Source: Taenia hydatigena
Lineage: Eukaryota > Platyhelminthes > Cestoda > Cyclophyllidea > Taeniidae
DNA: 64,000 nt
Assembly (NCBI GenBank): GCA_036345935.2
Contig: JADWOT020000666.1
Coordinates: 1 to 64,000 of the forward strand
Direction: 5' to 3'
In this document: one piece after another, positions 24,186 to 33,616 of the stretch
How the letters are laid out: every line of letters begins with the position of its first letter
Numbering within the stretch: the stretch's first letter is position 1
The notes under the pieces: generated by a model
What the model was told of the DNA's origin: nothing
Database searches by the model: none
Seen by the model: the letters and a program-made list of their open reading frames with translations, nothing else
Translations under genes and position numbers: made by a program

Positions 24186-24533
24186 GTGCACTGTCGAATA
24201 GTATCAGTGCAAGCGCAACTTCGGCCATGTTCGCCGTTTACTACCATTGCTGCCACCATCCCCACGGCTGCGCTCACGGTGACCACCATTGCGGCCTCTG
24301 TTCACATGGCCACGCACACGGCGACCAACATCGCGGCTTCTCCACGGACCACAATGCCCACTTCTGCCCACATTGTGAACCCTTCTCAGCCTCACTCCAC
24401 GGTGCCCACTTCCACGGATGCGAAAATGGCCAACTTCCCCACTCCATTTCTTTGGCTAGCTCCGCTTTCTTTGAAACTGACTTGCGTGCTCTGGGGTGTC
24501 ACCTTATATACTAGCCGCCTCGTCTCCAATTGA
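24186..24533 (+). CDS. Hypothetical Thr/Ala-rich frame over a 42-bp tandem repeat
   Basis: A 115-codon frame whose middle is built from 14-residue units beginning TTIAA, TTIAA, TNIAA and AHIVN, matching the 42-bp DNA repeat. The repeat unit is a multiple of three, so several frames stay open. The next plus-strand frame (24227-24514) is His/Cys/Gly-rich and the minus-strand frame (24204-24395) is Arg/Gly-rich. The open frames may therefore follow from the repeat and not from coding. No signal peptide or splice signal decides between them. Confidence 0.2.
   Translation: MHCRIVSVQAQLRPCSPFTTIAATIPTAALTVTTIAASVHMATHTATNIAASPRTTMPTSAHIVNPSQPHSTVPTSTDAKMANFPTPFLWLAPLSLKLTCVLWGVTLYTSRLVSN
24240..24407 (+). 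repeat. Degenerate 42-bp minisatellite, four units
   Basis: Units lie at 24240-24281, 24282-24323, 24324-24365 and 24366-24407. The first three begin act/acc, a-c, atcg/attg and gcggc or gctgcc; the fourth is more diverged. The block is much richer in C and G than the sequence around it. Divergence between units shows an old array. Confidence 0.6.
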
Positions 24534-25491
24534 TCCACGTGACCCTCGTGCTTATTGTCCTTTTTGCAACGTTGCTCTCGTGATTCCAACTCTTTTTGGG
24601 TGGTGGTTCAAGAGACGTCCAGTCTGAGAATCGTAAGTGATTGACCAAGCCTAAACGCCCTAGTTGGTGAGAAATCAGGCAAAGGCTTCCATGAATAGTG
24701 ACTGCCTTTGTTGATGTACACGTCTCAGGGTACGGACAAGCATCGAAATGTAACGAACCACTGAACCCGCTTCATGTGTGTTCCGATGGGAATCACGTTA
24801 AAAGGAAATAACCTACTAGCGTCAAATGCTTTCTCAGCTGTGGGCAATTTGTCTTCCCAACAAGTGTGCAGAGATTGGGCTTCACAACACTCACTGCGTG
24901 ACGACGCAATAGCAAATCCAATAAGTGTGACCGTAAGCACAATGGCTTTGGCTTTCTTTTCGGCTGCATCACGTACTGACCACATTCACGGCCTCTTAAA
25001 CATTTCTCCCAATGGTGTAATTCTTTGTTCCCAATAACGGAGTTTACAACATTTTTCGTTTTCGTTTGGTGCGTGCAAACCAGCTCTACCTTTCTGACTA
25101 AATTTTTACTTTTCAATCCCCTATAAATCGACAAAACTTAAGATGCGACAACCTGGTGCAATGAGTCTTTAACAATGTTGCGACAAGCAATCATAACGAA
25201 AAATGGAAGAGAACCTCACATCTTTGTAAAACTGGCTGTGCAGCTACTCGACAAGTAGAGAAGAACTGTCGCAGACTAACAAGCTAATTTATATGTCGGG
25301 CTTGAGAAAATGTCATTCTTGGCTCGATTTTAATGTTAGTGGGTTAGAACTGCATTCATTTTTAGCGCATTCAACTAGCAATTTCTTCTGAGTTATCACC
25401 TTGCATCAAATTGTTACAGATAATTTTAATACGGTAAATGGTCAAAAATATGCGTCTATCCTTAGCAATCTTATTAGAGGTTGCACTTTAG

Positions 25492-25905
25492 ATGCTATTT
25501 AATACCCGCAGCAAGCATAAATTTTGCTTAACTAATGTGTTTACCTCGGAAATAAATCAATATGCTGTCTGTCTAGTCATGATATCACGACAACAAAGAA
25601 ATAGGAGCGGGTTTGTGCTGGCGAGCAGTGTGTCCTTTGCTGTAGGTGTACATGTGCGACGAAAGAGTCTACAAGGACATTGGTTACTGATATGCGGTTT
25701 CATCACAAGTGGAAGGCAAATACATTCTAGACGCAAACGCATGCCTAAAAAAAGTAGGCCTCGGGGAAGGAGCAGTGCAGTTACACAAAATATTATCATC
25801 TGTTTCAAATTTTATAAGAGCTGTGTAATTTGCAATGCGTTGAAAGCTATAAGCTCCACGTTAATTCTTTTTTCGTATGAAATTTGTCCATGTCATTGCC
25901 AGTAA
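25492..25905 (+). CDS. Hypothetical open frame, 137 codons
   Basis: One of the longest frames in the window, with a basic patch (RRKRMPKKSRPRGR) and several Cys near the end. There is no recognised family, repeat partner or splice support. At this composition a frame of this length in 64 kb and six frames can occur by chance. Confidence 0.15.
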   Translation: MLFNTRSKHKFCLTNVFTSEINQYAVCLVMISRQQRNRSGFVLASSVSFAVGVHVRRKSLQGHWLLICGFITSGRQIHSRRKRMPKKSRPRGRSSAVTQNIIICFKFYKSCVICNALKAISSTLILFSYEICPCHCQ

Positions 25906-26044
25906 GTTAGCATTGACAGTACTTTTAAATGTACGTGCATAAATTTACTCCAGAAATATCTAGTTTGATCAATGATCTTATGTTTTGTTTTGACTAGTTC
26001 ACCCTGGCATCTCGGTTTAAAGTATATGCTTTGGTAACTGGAGT

Positions 26045-26446
26045 TTGATGTTTTTCGATAGCATCGAGAGTTCGGTCTTGTTTCATTTCCTTATCGTACT
26101 TATTACTGGAGCATTCAGAGTTTACTGCTCACAGTTAACTAATAACTGCACAGTTTCTCTTCAACATCTTTGTGGTGATGGGGTTCCAGTGTCGTTTAAT
26201 TTGGTGGATCATCCCTTATTTCTTGAGTCATTCCGTTTGTTCTCCTATTGCCGTTGCCGGAATATGTTTGACAACTCCTTTCTCTTGTTTGACTCACTAT
26301 CAGCAGATGACTATCGAAAAGTATATTGTTGCATTTGTTTTTCTAGCTTCTACATTGCGTACTCAGTATCATGCCGCGGAGTACCCCATTACTTGATAAT
26401 TGGATATCGAACTCTGAATAATCTTTGGCAGTGTTCCTCTTCGTAA
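26045..26446 (+). CDS. Hypothetical Phe/Cys/Ser-rich open frame, 133 codons
   Basis: Starts with a hydrophobic N-terminus (FHFLIVLITGAF, a possible signal-like stretch) and holds about ten Cys. The sequence is T-rich, which by itself favours Phe, Ser and Cys codons, so a secreted protein is only a speculation. No family is recognised. Confidence 0.15.
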   Translation: MMFFDSIESSVLFHFLIVLITGAFRVYCSQLTNNCTVSLQHLCGDGVPVSFNLVDHPLFLESFRLFSYCRCRNMFDNSFLLFDSLSADDYRKVYCCICFSSFYIAYSVSCRGVPHYLIIGYRTLNNLWQCSSS

Positions 26447-26989
26447 GCTGCAGAAATCAGGGACAAAAATACCAGTGAAGATATACTTTTCCGTTTAATT
26501 TAGCAATAATACCAGTGGCGCTGTTGTTTTTATACCGAGTTTTGTTAATCTTCCAGTAGAAAATGAGCACTTGTTAAGTGCATACTGATCGCCTCTCCCC
26601 TATGTGGAGTGATTAATAACTTTTATGTTTGGGCACAACGAATGTTATTAAGGCCATGGAGCACAAGTCAGTAAACGTGCGGCACTCGCTCAGAAGGCTG
26701 ACTTCTCTTTAGGGGTTAAAACGCTAACAGTTAGTTTACTTTAGCACAACCTAAGTTTGGCAGACTAATTGTGGAGTATTCACCTAAAGCTAACCGTGGT
26801 AGAGGGCTGTGTATGTCTGCGTTGCGTAGAAACAGAAGCAGTCAAAACAAAGGAGAGACCGGATATTTGTGAGCTATTCTGATTCGTACTTAGGCGCCAA
26901 AATCTGGAAGCGATGGATAATGATGAGAATGTTCTCCTGTAGGATTATGGAGCAGATAAAAAATTGTAGAATCAACGAAAGTGAATCTT

Positions 26990-27450
26990 AATAGAGGTGT
27001 GGTAAGGCTACCTAAAATAAGGCTACCCTTTAAGATTTTAAGCAGGCAAAAATATTGGACATTTGAGTTAAATTTGGCTGTAAAAGCAATTTATGCGGGT
27101 TTGTTAGTCAAAATCAGAATCAAGATAATTATCTGCGGTTGTACACCTCAGCATAGGAGATTGACGCAGAGACGATCAGACAAACCAAAGGAGGTGGACG
27201 ACCCGCAGATCGCATGGCTGATGTGCATGCACCAACGCGCCAGCCGATGCTGCACCAATCCACATCGGAGCAGGCACACGCTCAACTAATGACCTCTGTT
27301 CTCACAATGGCTATCATCATTTCTCGTCCTCACTCAACCTCTTAGCTCCTCGTTTAATTCAAATTGAATGCAGAGTCAACTGCTCATTTAGGCTCTGCAA
27401 TCATCACCGATTGACATGCAATAAAATCGTTGAAGGCTTATCTTCTGAAA
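26990..27450 (+). repeat. Third, truncated copy of the arm family
   Basis: Aligns in the same orientation with 6705-7165 of the left arm, hence inverted to 32090-32555. Shared strings include cctaaaataagg against cttaaataagg at the start, gttgtacacctc against gttgcacgtctc, and cagccgatg-tgcac in the middle. Similarity ends near 27450, so the remaining 3.5 kb of the unit is missing. The start coincides with the start of alignment in both arms, suggesting a true end of the repeat unit there. Confidence 0.75.
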
Positions 27451-28369
27451 GTGCATACTGCCTGCGACGAAGAAGAAAGGATGAGGGGCCATTGGCATGG
27501 TTCAAGACCAAATCTTAATTAGAAATACAGCTTCCAGAGGTCAAATCATATGTGCTGCTAAGATCACGGACGAAAGAATTGTCGGACTACTACACAAGTC
27601 CTTTTATTCTGCCAAAAAGGGGTTTCGTAGGAAAGATTTATCTAAACATGAGATTCTTGTGCGATCCAAGTGATTCTGTAGGCATGGGAATTCTCTTAGT
27701 AAAGAATAAGGCACCTCATAGTGTAGCAACGAAATGCCGACAGCGCGCAGCCGTTAGAAGTACACTAGTACTGAATACCAAGTTTCGTTCAACCACAGAC
27801 ACCAAATTAGCATGTCTGAAAGTTTCCTAGGGTACCCTTATTTAATATGGCTTTGGTAAGCCATTGTCGGGATTCCGTTTGCTCACTCTTCAGTGTTCAT
27901 TGTTTTCTTAGTGATTTATGGCGAGTTTGTAATGCGAATTTGAGGTGACAATGCTAATCAAAAATGCAGACATAAGACGTGCTAAGTAAGCACTTCCCGC
28001 CGGGATAAATGCAAAAAGTCACCCACCGTTTCAGGATGTTTATCCTCCATATAAGTCCAGGAAACCGTTCTCAATTTAGTTCTTCTTTTCACAACAATTA
28101 GTATTTGCACACGGGACTGTCTGATGTAATCAGGTGAATGCAAATTATTACTTGGAGTACTAGCACCAGAGAAGCAGTGGACTGGGTGGCATGTCTCGTT
28201 ACCACACTTCATCTTAATGCTGCTCAATAGGAATTAAGCAGTCTCGGCGTCGATGACAGGGTCGACTTCGGCCTCCAGTTGAATTAAGCTCAACCTGATT
28301 AAAGCAAACCTCGGGGATAGAGATACACACATCTACATATGCAAACAATTAAATGCAAATTTTCTACTC

Positions 28370-28690
28370 TTTTAAGTGGCAGCAAGTCAATGAGTAGAGC
28401 ATCGGAATTATCTGTCCATCCTCAGAACAAATGCTGTCAAAATGGCGCTAAATTATCAAACCCATTTCTAAAAGTGTTAAAATCGTTCTTTTTGGTAACT
28501 AACCACTTACCATTCACAAGTCAACGTGGGACCCCAGGGCTTCCACGGTTGGTGTAAAACGGCCTGCAGATACAGATCAACGTGCATGATGCTGCTTGGC
28601 TGTTAAACAGTGAAGACTGGACTTGAGTGTGCATCGCGTTTAAGTTTAAGCCTGATTCTGTTTAGAAATGCATCCTGGTCACTCGGTCGG
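28370..28690 (-). repeat. Weak continuation of the right arm
   Basis: Patchy ordered similarity of the minus strand to 10740-11000. The limits are uncertain. Confidence 0.35.
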
Positions 28691-29014
28691 CCAAGCCGCG
28701 TGCACCTACAAGTAAGTGACTGACAAGGGGCTCGAAGTGACTGCTATTGCACCAAAGGTGTAGCTAACAAACTAATCAGGAAGGCAAAAACTCTAAAACC
28801 TTGGTCACGAAGGTCTTACTGGACTGGAAGACGTTCCCAGCATTACAGTATAGCCTTCCATCACTACCCATTGAATGTCAGCATACTTCCTAATTAGTGA
28901 ATTATTTTCTATGTCCTGCCAACCCATTTGTTCATCAATGAGGATGGATCGAAGTGTCGAAAACTGTATGTGCCATGTTAGGTGGTTTATAATGATTGGT
29001 GTCTTGATTGCTAA

Positions 29015-29407
29015 CTAAGGCACATGATTGTCAGTCTGACCATTCCCTAGATTAGTGAGTCCTGTAATGGAAAAAATGGCGCGTCTGCCAAACAGGTTTT
29101 GAGCTATAGTGCTCGAGGTGGGCTCTTTAGTCGACAGTTTACACAGAATTACATTAAGATTGACGACAACACGAAAATCACGGAGTCGAATGCAACTACA
29201 GTTAATAAAGCATTTGAGGTAGTCCGATCGATAGCGGTGGTTGCGGATGTTACGACGGAACCACCTGAAGTTGTCTCGGGAGGATTTGTGGCGTGAGAGG
29301 TGCTTTTCGTCGTGGTTGGAGTCACGCCTTCTCCTTTTATCCAAAACAACAAATTTCGTCCATCGTATTTTTTTTATCCACACACCAGCTGATTGCGGGC
29401 TGTGCAT
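29015..29407 (-). pseudogene. Open-frame remnant in right arm, 130 codons
   Basis: Corresponds to 10100-10430 of the left arm. It includes NFRWFRRN and LCKLSTKEPTSSTIAQ, which the left arm has as NFRRFCRI and LCKLSTNVPTSNTVAQ. A second overlapping minus-strand frame (29149-29352) is Thr/Ser-rich. Which frame was real, if either, is unclear. No domain is recognised. Confidence 0.3.
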
Positions 29408-29452
29408 GATAGGATAATCGGAGCTGCCTCTTAAGGAAATGGCCTCACATTT

Positions 29453-29779
29453 TTAAATTTCTGGTGTAGTTGCCCTCACCGTTTTACTATATTTACCAAT
29501 ATCTTCATGCTTCTGTGAACTTCTATGCTGAGCGAGTGCAGCAACGTCGGCGAAAATCGTTTGTTTTGTCTTTAAGCACCTGAAAGCATGGTATTTATCT
29601 AAGGTTTCATCGGCTCTGTCTTCTTTATCGTCGAGAGGGAATGAACAGGATAGCCAGTGGTGTTGCTGTTGGTTTTGGGTGGGGCATATCACGGCTTGTT
29701 TAACTTGTACGTGCCAATTACTATCATCCTCATGTTCTGGAGCATCCTGATCTGCACAAAAAGAACAATTCCTCGCCAC
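29453..29779 (-). pseudogene. Cys/His-containing open frame in right arm, 108 codons
   Basis: This minus-strand frame begins ARNCSFCADQD, has a second pair around CPTQ...HHWLSC, and ends with FRC...AALAQHRSSQKH, a spacing loosely like C2H2 zinc-finger halves. One expected Cys of a classical finger is missing. The left-arm counterpart (about 9649-9883) is open over the same length but keeps few of these residues. I rate a zinc-finger origin as possible but unproven. Confidence 0.3.
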
Positions 29780-30585
29780 TGTCGTTGGGCAGGCGATAAG
29801 TCTTCGTATGTCTCACTGTGTTCTCACGTGTCTCCAATGGATGGGGATGTATGCGAGGCGGTCAAGCATTGTAGCAGATAAGGGAATGACAAAGGCTAAT
29901 TATAGTACTATAAAAGACAGTACGCTAGGCCTCAGGTACCGACGAGGCAACTAACGAGTTAAATGTGTCAGGCGCGATGCTCTTACTATACAATATTTCG
30001 CATTACTAATGCTGCATAATTCAGGATTGTAAGCCTAGTTAAGCCCTTGACTCTACCAACTTATTGTTACTAGACGCTCATGAAATCGTGCATCGGAAAG
30101 AGCAAACCACTGCAAATCTCGGAAGAAAGTTGGACTTACAGCCAAGTTTTACATGTCTGTGGCAATAGACAGGAAGCACAAACACAAAAACAAGCATTTG
30201 AAAGGGTTTAATTTATCTCTGCCAACCCTGTCGTTGCGGAGAACTTTAGTCTAAGTAGAGACAAAACACATATGTCCATGGATTGACAGGCAACTAGTAA
30301 ATTGCAACAATGGACGCAATTTGTTCGATTCCGTCGATCAGCTGGGTTTGAGATGCCTTCCACTGCACTTTTACAGTCTCTTTCTCCGCATGCCACCAAC
30401 CGCAATGAATTTTGTCATGTTGTCCTTACCCGAGGCATTAAACAACGATGCATTTTGCATGAAGTCATTCATAGCAAAAAAATTTGCATACATTTCTTTC
30501 ACAAGCCCTGGTTGAATCCTTGCATGCATCGCATAGTTAGAATGAAGCTGGGAAAAGCTCTACTTATCACAAAGTAGATGCAAAT

Positions 30586-30870
30586 TCAAAGGCAAGTTAA
30601 CAGTGAATAGAAAAATTGCAACGAGAGGTAAGCAGCAGTTGTTATACCAGGAGAACGGAAGTGGCTACCTATTTGCATCACGTCGATTTGGCTGACATGT
30701 GATGTGACGTAAAGCGCCAGCACGTCCTCTATCCTCGTTAGATTAACTAATTTAGTAAACACCCTCTTTCGTGGGAGTCTTAAAGTTTGCGCCGGGTAAA
30801 GTAAAACATAAAGAGGCAACTTGCTTATTGGCGCTGCAAACGCTCCTGGCAAGACGTAAGGTAAGGCCAA
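30586..30870 (-). pseudogene. Open-frame remnant in right arm, 94 codons
   Basis: Matches 8500-8800 of the left arm in the same phase. Shared points are RK-F--LVNL, L--TSH-S and YSL, and both end at the same TGA. The left copy has extra stops. Peptide similarity continues past the TGA in the same phase (CI....IS and then SFI), so the stop may predate the duplication or the similarity may reflect DNA only. The N-terminal part is hydrophobic and Pro/Leu-rich. No domain is recognised. Confidence 0.3.
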
Positions 30871-31108
30871 TCTGAAGCGACATCACTCATCAAGAAATAA
30901 CGCACATTCATACTCCACACGTGTGCTTATAAGTATGTTGTAAGCCAATGGAGTGACGCTGTCTTGTCCAACATAGCAACTTGTGCATTTATACGCACAC
31001 CGTGAAGGCATTGATAATTAAATCGTTTGTGCCAATGTGCTGGTTAATTTTATGGGAATGCCCACCCTATCAGCATGGCGGTTTTGTGAGTGGGCGATTT
31101 GAATGCAT

Positions 31109-31390
31109 TTATAGGAAAGATAGCACGAGTACTAGAACCATAAAATCAAATGGGTTAGTAGTGACGAAGTCAGTGGATGTAGATATGTTGATCGCAGTGG
31201 TTGTAGGAATGGACGCCGAACCTTTGGGGTGAGCGTTGCAGGATTCGTGGTAGATCGACTCAACAAATACTTTTCCACTTTCATTCGCTTTGGGATATGC
31301 TGCCATAGCACGATATGGCCTACACGTCAAAAAGCAAAGGCTTGTGACTTTATAACTGGTGGCAAATAGTGATCCTCCTTTCCAAGTCAA
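31109..31390 (-). pseudogene. Open-frame remnant crossing the flipped-module junction
   Basis: The downstream part (VESIYHESCNAHPK, then TSTDF and VLVLVL) matches a plus-strand frame of the left arm near 8085-8240 (VEWIYHQIRNAQPK, then TSTEF and VLVLVL). The upstream part runs into the flipped module and so has no counterpart in this orientation in the left arm. The frame as it stands is therefore probably an artefact of rearrangement. Confidence 0.3.
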
Positions 31391-31575
31391 TTTGATACCT
31401 CAGCTCATTAAAATAACCATTGTTACCATCGCTGATGTGCATGTCACCACAGCGAATTCCATGCGGTAGCTGCAGTTGCTTGAAGTGCTACTAGCCCATT
31501 CGACATGACTTGCAAGTAAGCTCGCACCAGTGCCCACTGGCCACAGATACAACCCCACTGTCCCTCCATTTATAG
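31349..31575 (+). repeat. Flipped internal module, right-arm copy
   Basis: Matches 7713-7978 in the same orientation although both flanks match in inverted orientation. The best stretch is 31398-31442 against 7760-7804 (41 of 45 bases). It is about 40 bases shorter than the left-arm copy. Confidence 0.75.
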
Positions 31576-32081
31576 AGATTCTATTCGATGGTGCGTTGCG
31601 GTCGCAGGTACACGCATCGACGAATGATGAAATGAATCGCCGATTGCCGTAGTTTGGTGTAGGTACATAGCGATTCATCTACAAGCCGTCACCTTGTCTT
31701 TACTATGCTATGAGGCACCCTGTTCTATACCGAGTGAAATTTTACACCTACAAAACCATTTTGGTGGTATGAAAGCCTTATGCGCCGATAGTTCATTGTC
31801 AAAACACCACACCCTAATATAACAAAAGAGCTTTTGTAGTAGACTGGCCCATTTCTCGACTATCTGTTTAGCTTTACGAACAAATTTAGTCCTTGGAGGC
31901 TGTACCCTTGCATGTAGGCATAACCTTCGGTACGTGCTGATGGCTTCGAAGACCTCCTGAACTAAAGAAAGTGGTCCGTCCTTCCATAAACCTGCAGTTT
32001 ATTGTGACGTCACCGATCACCCATGTCGCTGTATTTATAAGGCCTTTTAGAGACCTGCCCGATTTTCTCATACTTGGCGAG

Positions 32082-32342
32082 CTAGCGGATAATCTCGTGC
32101 AAGTCACCGATAGGATGGGATGGCAATTTTAACTCATGCAATTTGGCGACGAATGCATAACTCAAGTCAGCAGCTAACTCTATGTCCAGCCTAAGGCAAG
32201 AATGGAACGAGGAGTGTGGAAGAATACGATAGATAATGCAGGTTAAGGTGAAAGCGTAGAGGCCATCAGGTGGATGATGAGACTGATCCAACGTGGACTC
32301 GTGCGATGTCGGATGACCCGTTGGTACATGCCCATCATCCAT
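32082..32342 (-). pseudogene. Open-frame remnant in right arm, 86 codons
   Basis: Covers the segment matching 6910-7160 of the left arm. It carries HPPDG, LTCIIYR, CLRLDIELAADL and GDLHEI in one frame, whereas the left arm has these split over two frames. It starts with DDGHVPTGHPTS, for which the 27 kb copy has ADVHAPTRQPM. It is the least damaged of the three copies. No known domain is recognised. Confidence 0.35.
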
Positions 32343-33605
32343 GTGATCTATGGGCTGACCGCCTACTTGGATCTGCTTGACTGCCTCTATGTGAGTTGTT
32401 TCATGTGGAGGTGTACAACATCAGAAAATTGGTTTTTTATTTGAATCGGCACAAAATACATGACTTCTAACAGCCAAAATATGCACAATAGCCCACACTG
32501 TTTGCTGCCTTGAATGATTTCAACAAAGCCTTATCTAAGATGACATTATTAATCTGTCGTGAACAGAAACACGCTCCATGGAGTGTTTTTGCCACTTAGG
32601 AGTGCAGAACAAAATTTGATATCTTTTATCATTGTTCTTATCTTCTTTTGTGAAAAGAAAGCTATTCAGCTTGTAAACAGTGCGAAGCAACCTTTCCGGA
32701 AGGCAACCCATTAGTCCGCCACGCTTGAGAGGCACATCAGTGTAAGTCCACCAAGTATCAACAATGCTATCAGTTATGCATCTCCATTGCATACAATATA
32801 GCTTTTGGTGGTATTTCAGCAAGGAAGCTGTATGGGTACCAGCAGCACAAAAATCGCCCGGTCAACATCATGTAGGTATTATTTTTAGATTTTTGATGCA
32901 GCACAGCTGTAATGCTAACTCTTCGGATCCAAATTACCATCTTTTGCAATTTATAAGTGCGCCTATTAGCTTGCAAGCTCTACATGTTTGAATTTAAACA
33001 AAAACATTGATTTTAGTTTCACAAGTAGTGTTTCGCAAAATATAGCATCGCAAATAGGCCAGCTGTGTTGGTGAGCGAGAATGAGTAGAATGATCTCCAA
33101 ATTTTGTCTTTCAGACATTAGATCATTTAAGTGCCATCACTGCAGTGCATTATCCGCAAGTGAAGACATCTTTTAAACACACTTCTGATTTTATAAGAGC
33201 CAGTTTAACAAATCACAGATAGCGCCTTCAGCCATTTTGTAAACTAATGTGCTCTAATATTCGTCAGCATTTCGCAAGCTCTAACCTCTCTATTTTTATG
33301 AAAAGACTATGCTTAAATGCCGGCATTGTTATCAATTCTTCTTAATACTACATAATTTATACCAACGCCTTCACGCGATTCATGGGCAATATCTTTGATC
33401 AATCTGATGGCTAGTACTGCGCAACAAATCAAATACTTACTAATTTACAACTATAAAGGTTTAAATGCCATTGCTGCGACAATTCCGTTGCAACGGATTT
33501 CAATTAAACAAGCTTACTAAAGAAAAGTGGTCCATAAACACGTTCCTAGCTTGCTCACTTCCATTCAGCTATTGAAAACGGTATTGTTTGGTTAATTTCA
33601 TCGTA

Positions 33606-33616
33606 CCCCCCCCCCC
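33606..33616 (+). repeat. Poly-C run, 11 bases
   Basis: An uninterrupted C homopolymer in AT-rich sequence, prone to length error in sequencing. Confidence 0.85.

Larger units (their letters stand above)
28690..32555 (-). repeat. Right arm of the large inverted duplication
   Basis: The minus strand of this block is collinear with 6705-10740, except for the flipped module at 31349-31575. The minus strand carries an almost continuous series of open frames of 86-130 codons in this arm (32342-32082, 31678-31400, 31390-31109, 30870-30586, 29779-29453, 29407-29015). The left arm has its runs of frames on the plus strand, the matching strand. This suggests that the unit once coded in that direction, although peptide conservation is also visible on the other strand near 32.3 kb, so direction is not settled. 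Confidence 0.87.

Noticed and set aside
11000..28370. Continuation of the inverted arms to a central palindrome near 19.6 kb
   Set aside because: I compared sequence on either side of the midpoint and at intermediate mirrored positions and saw no ordered matches beyond about 11.0 / 28.37 kb.
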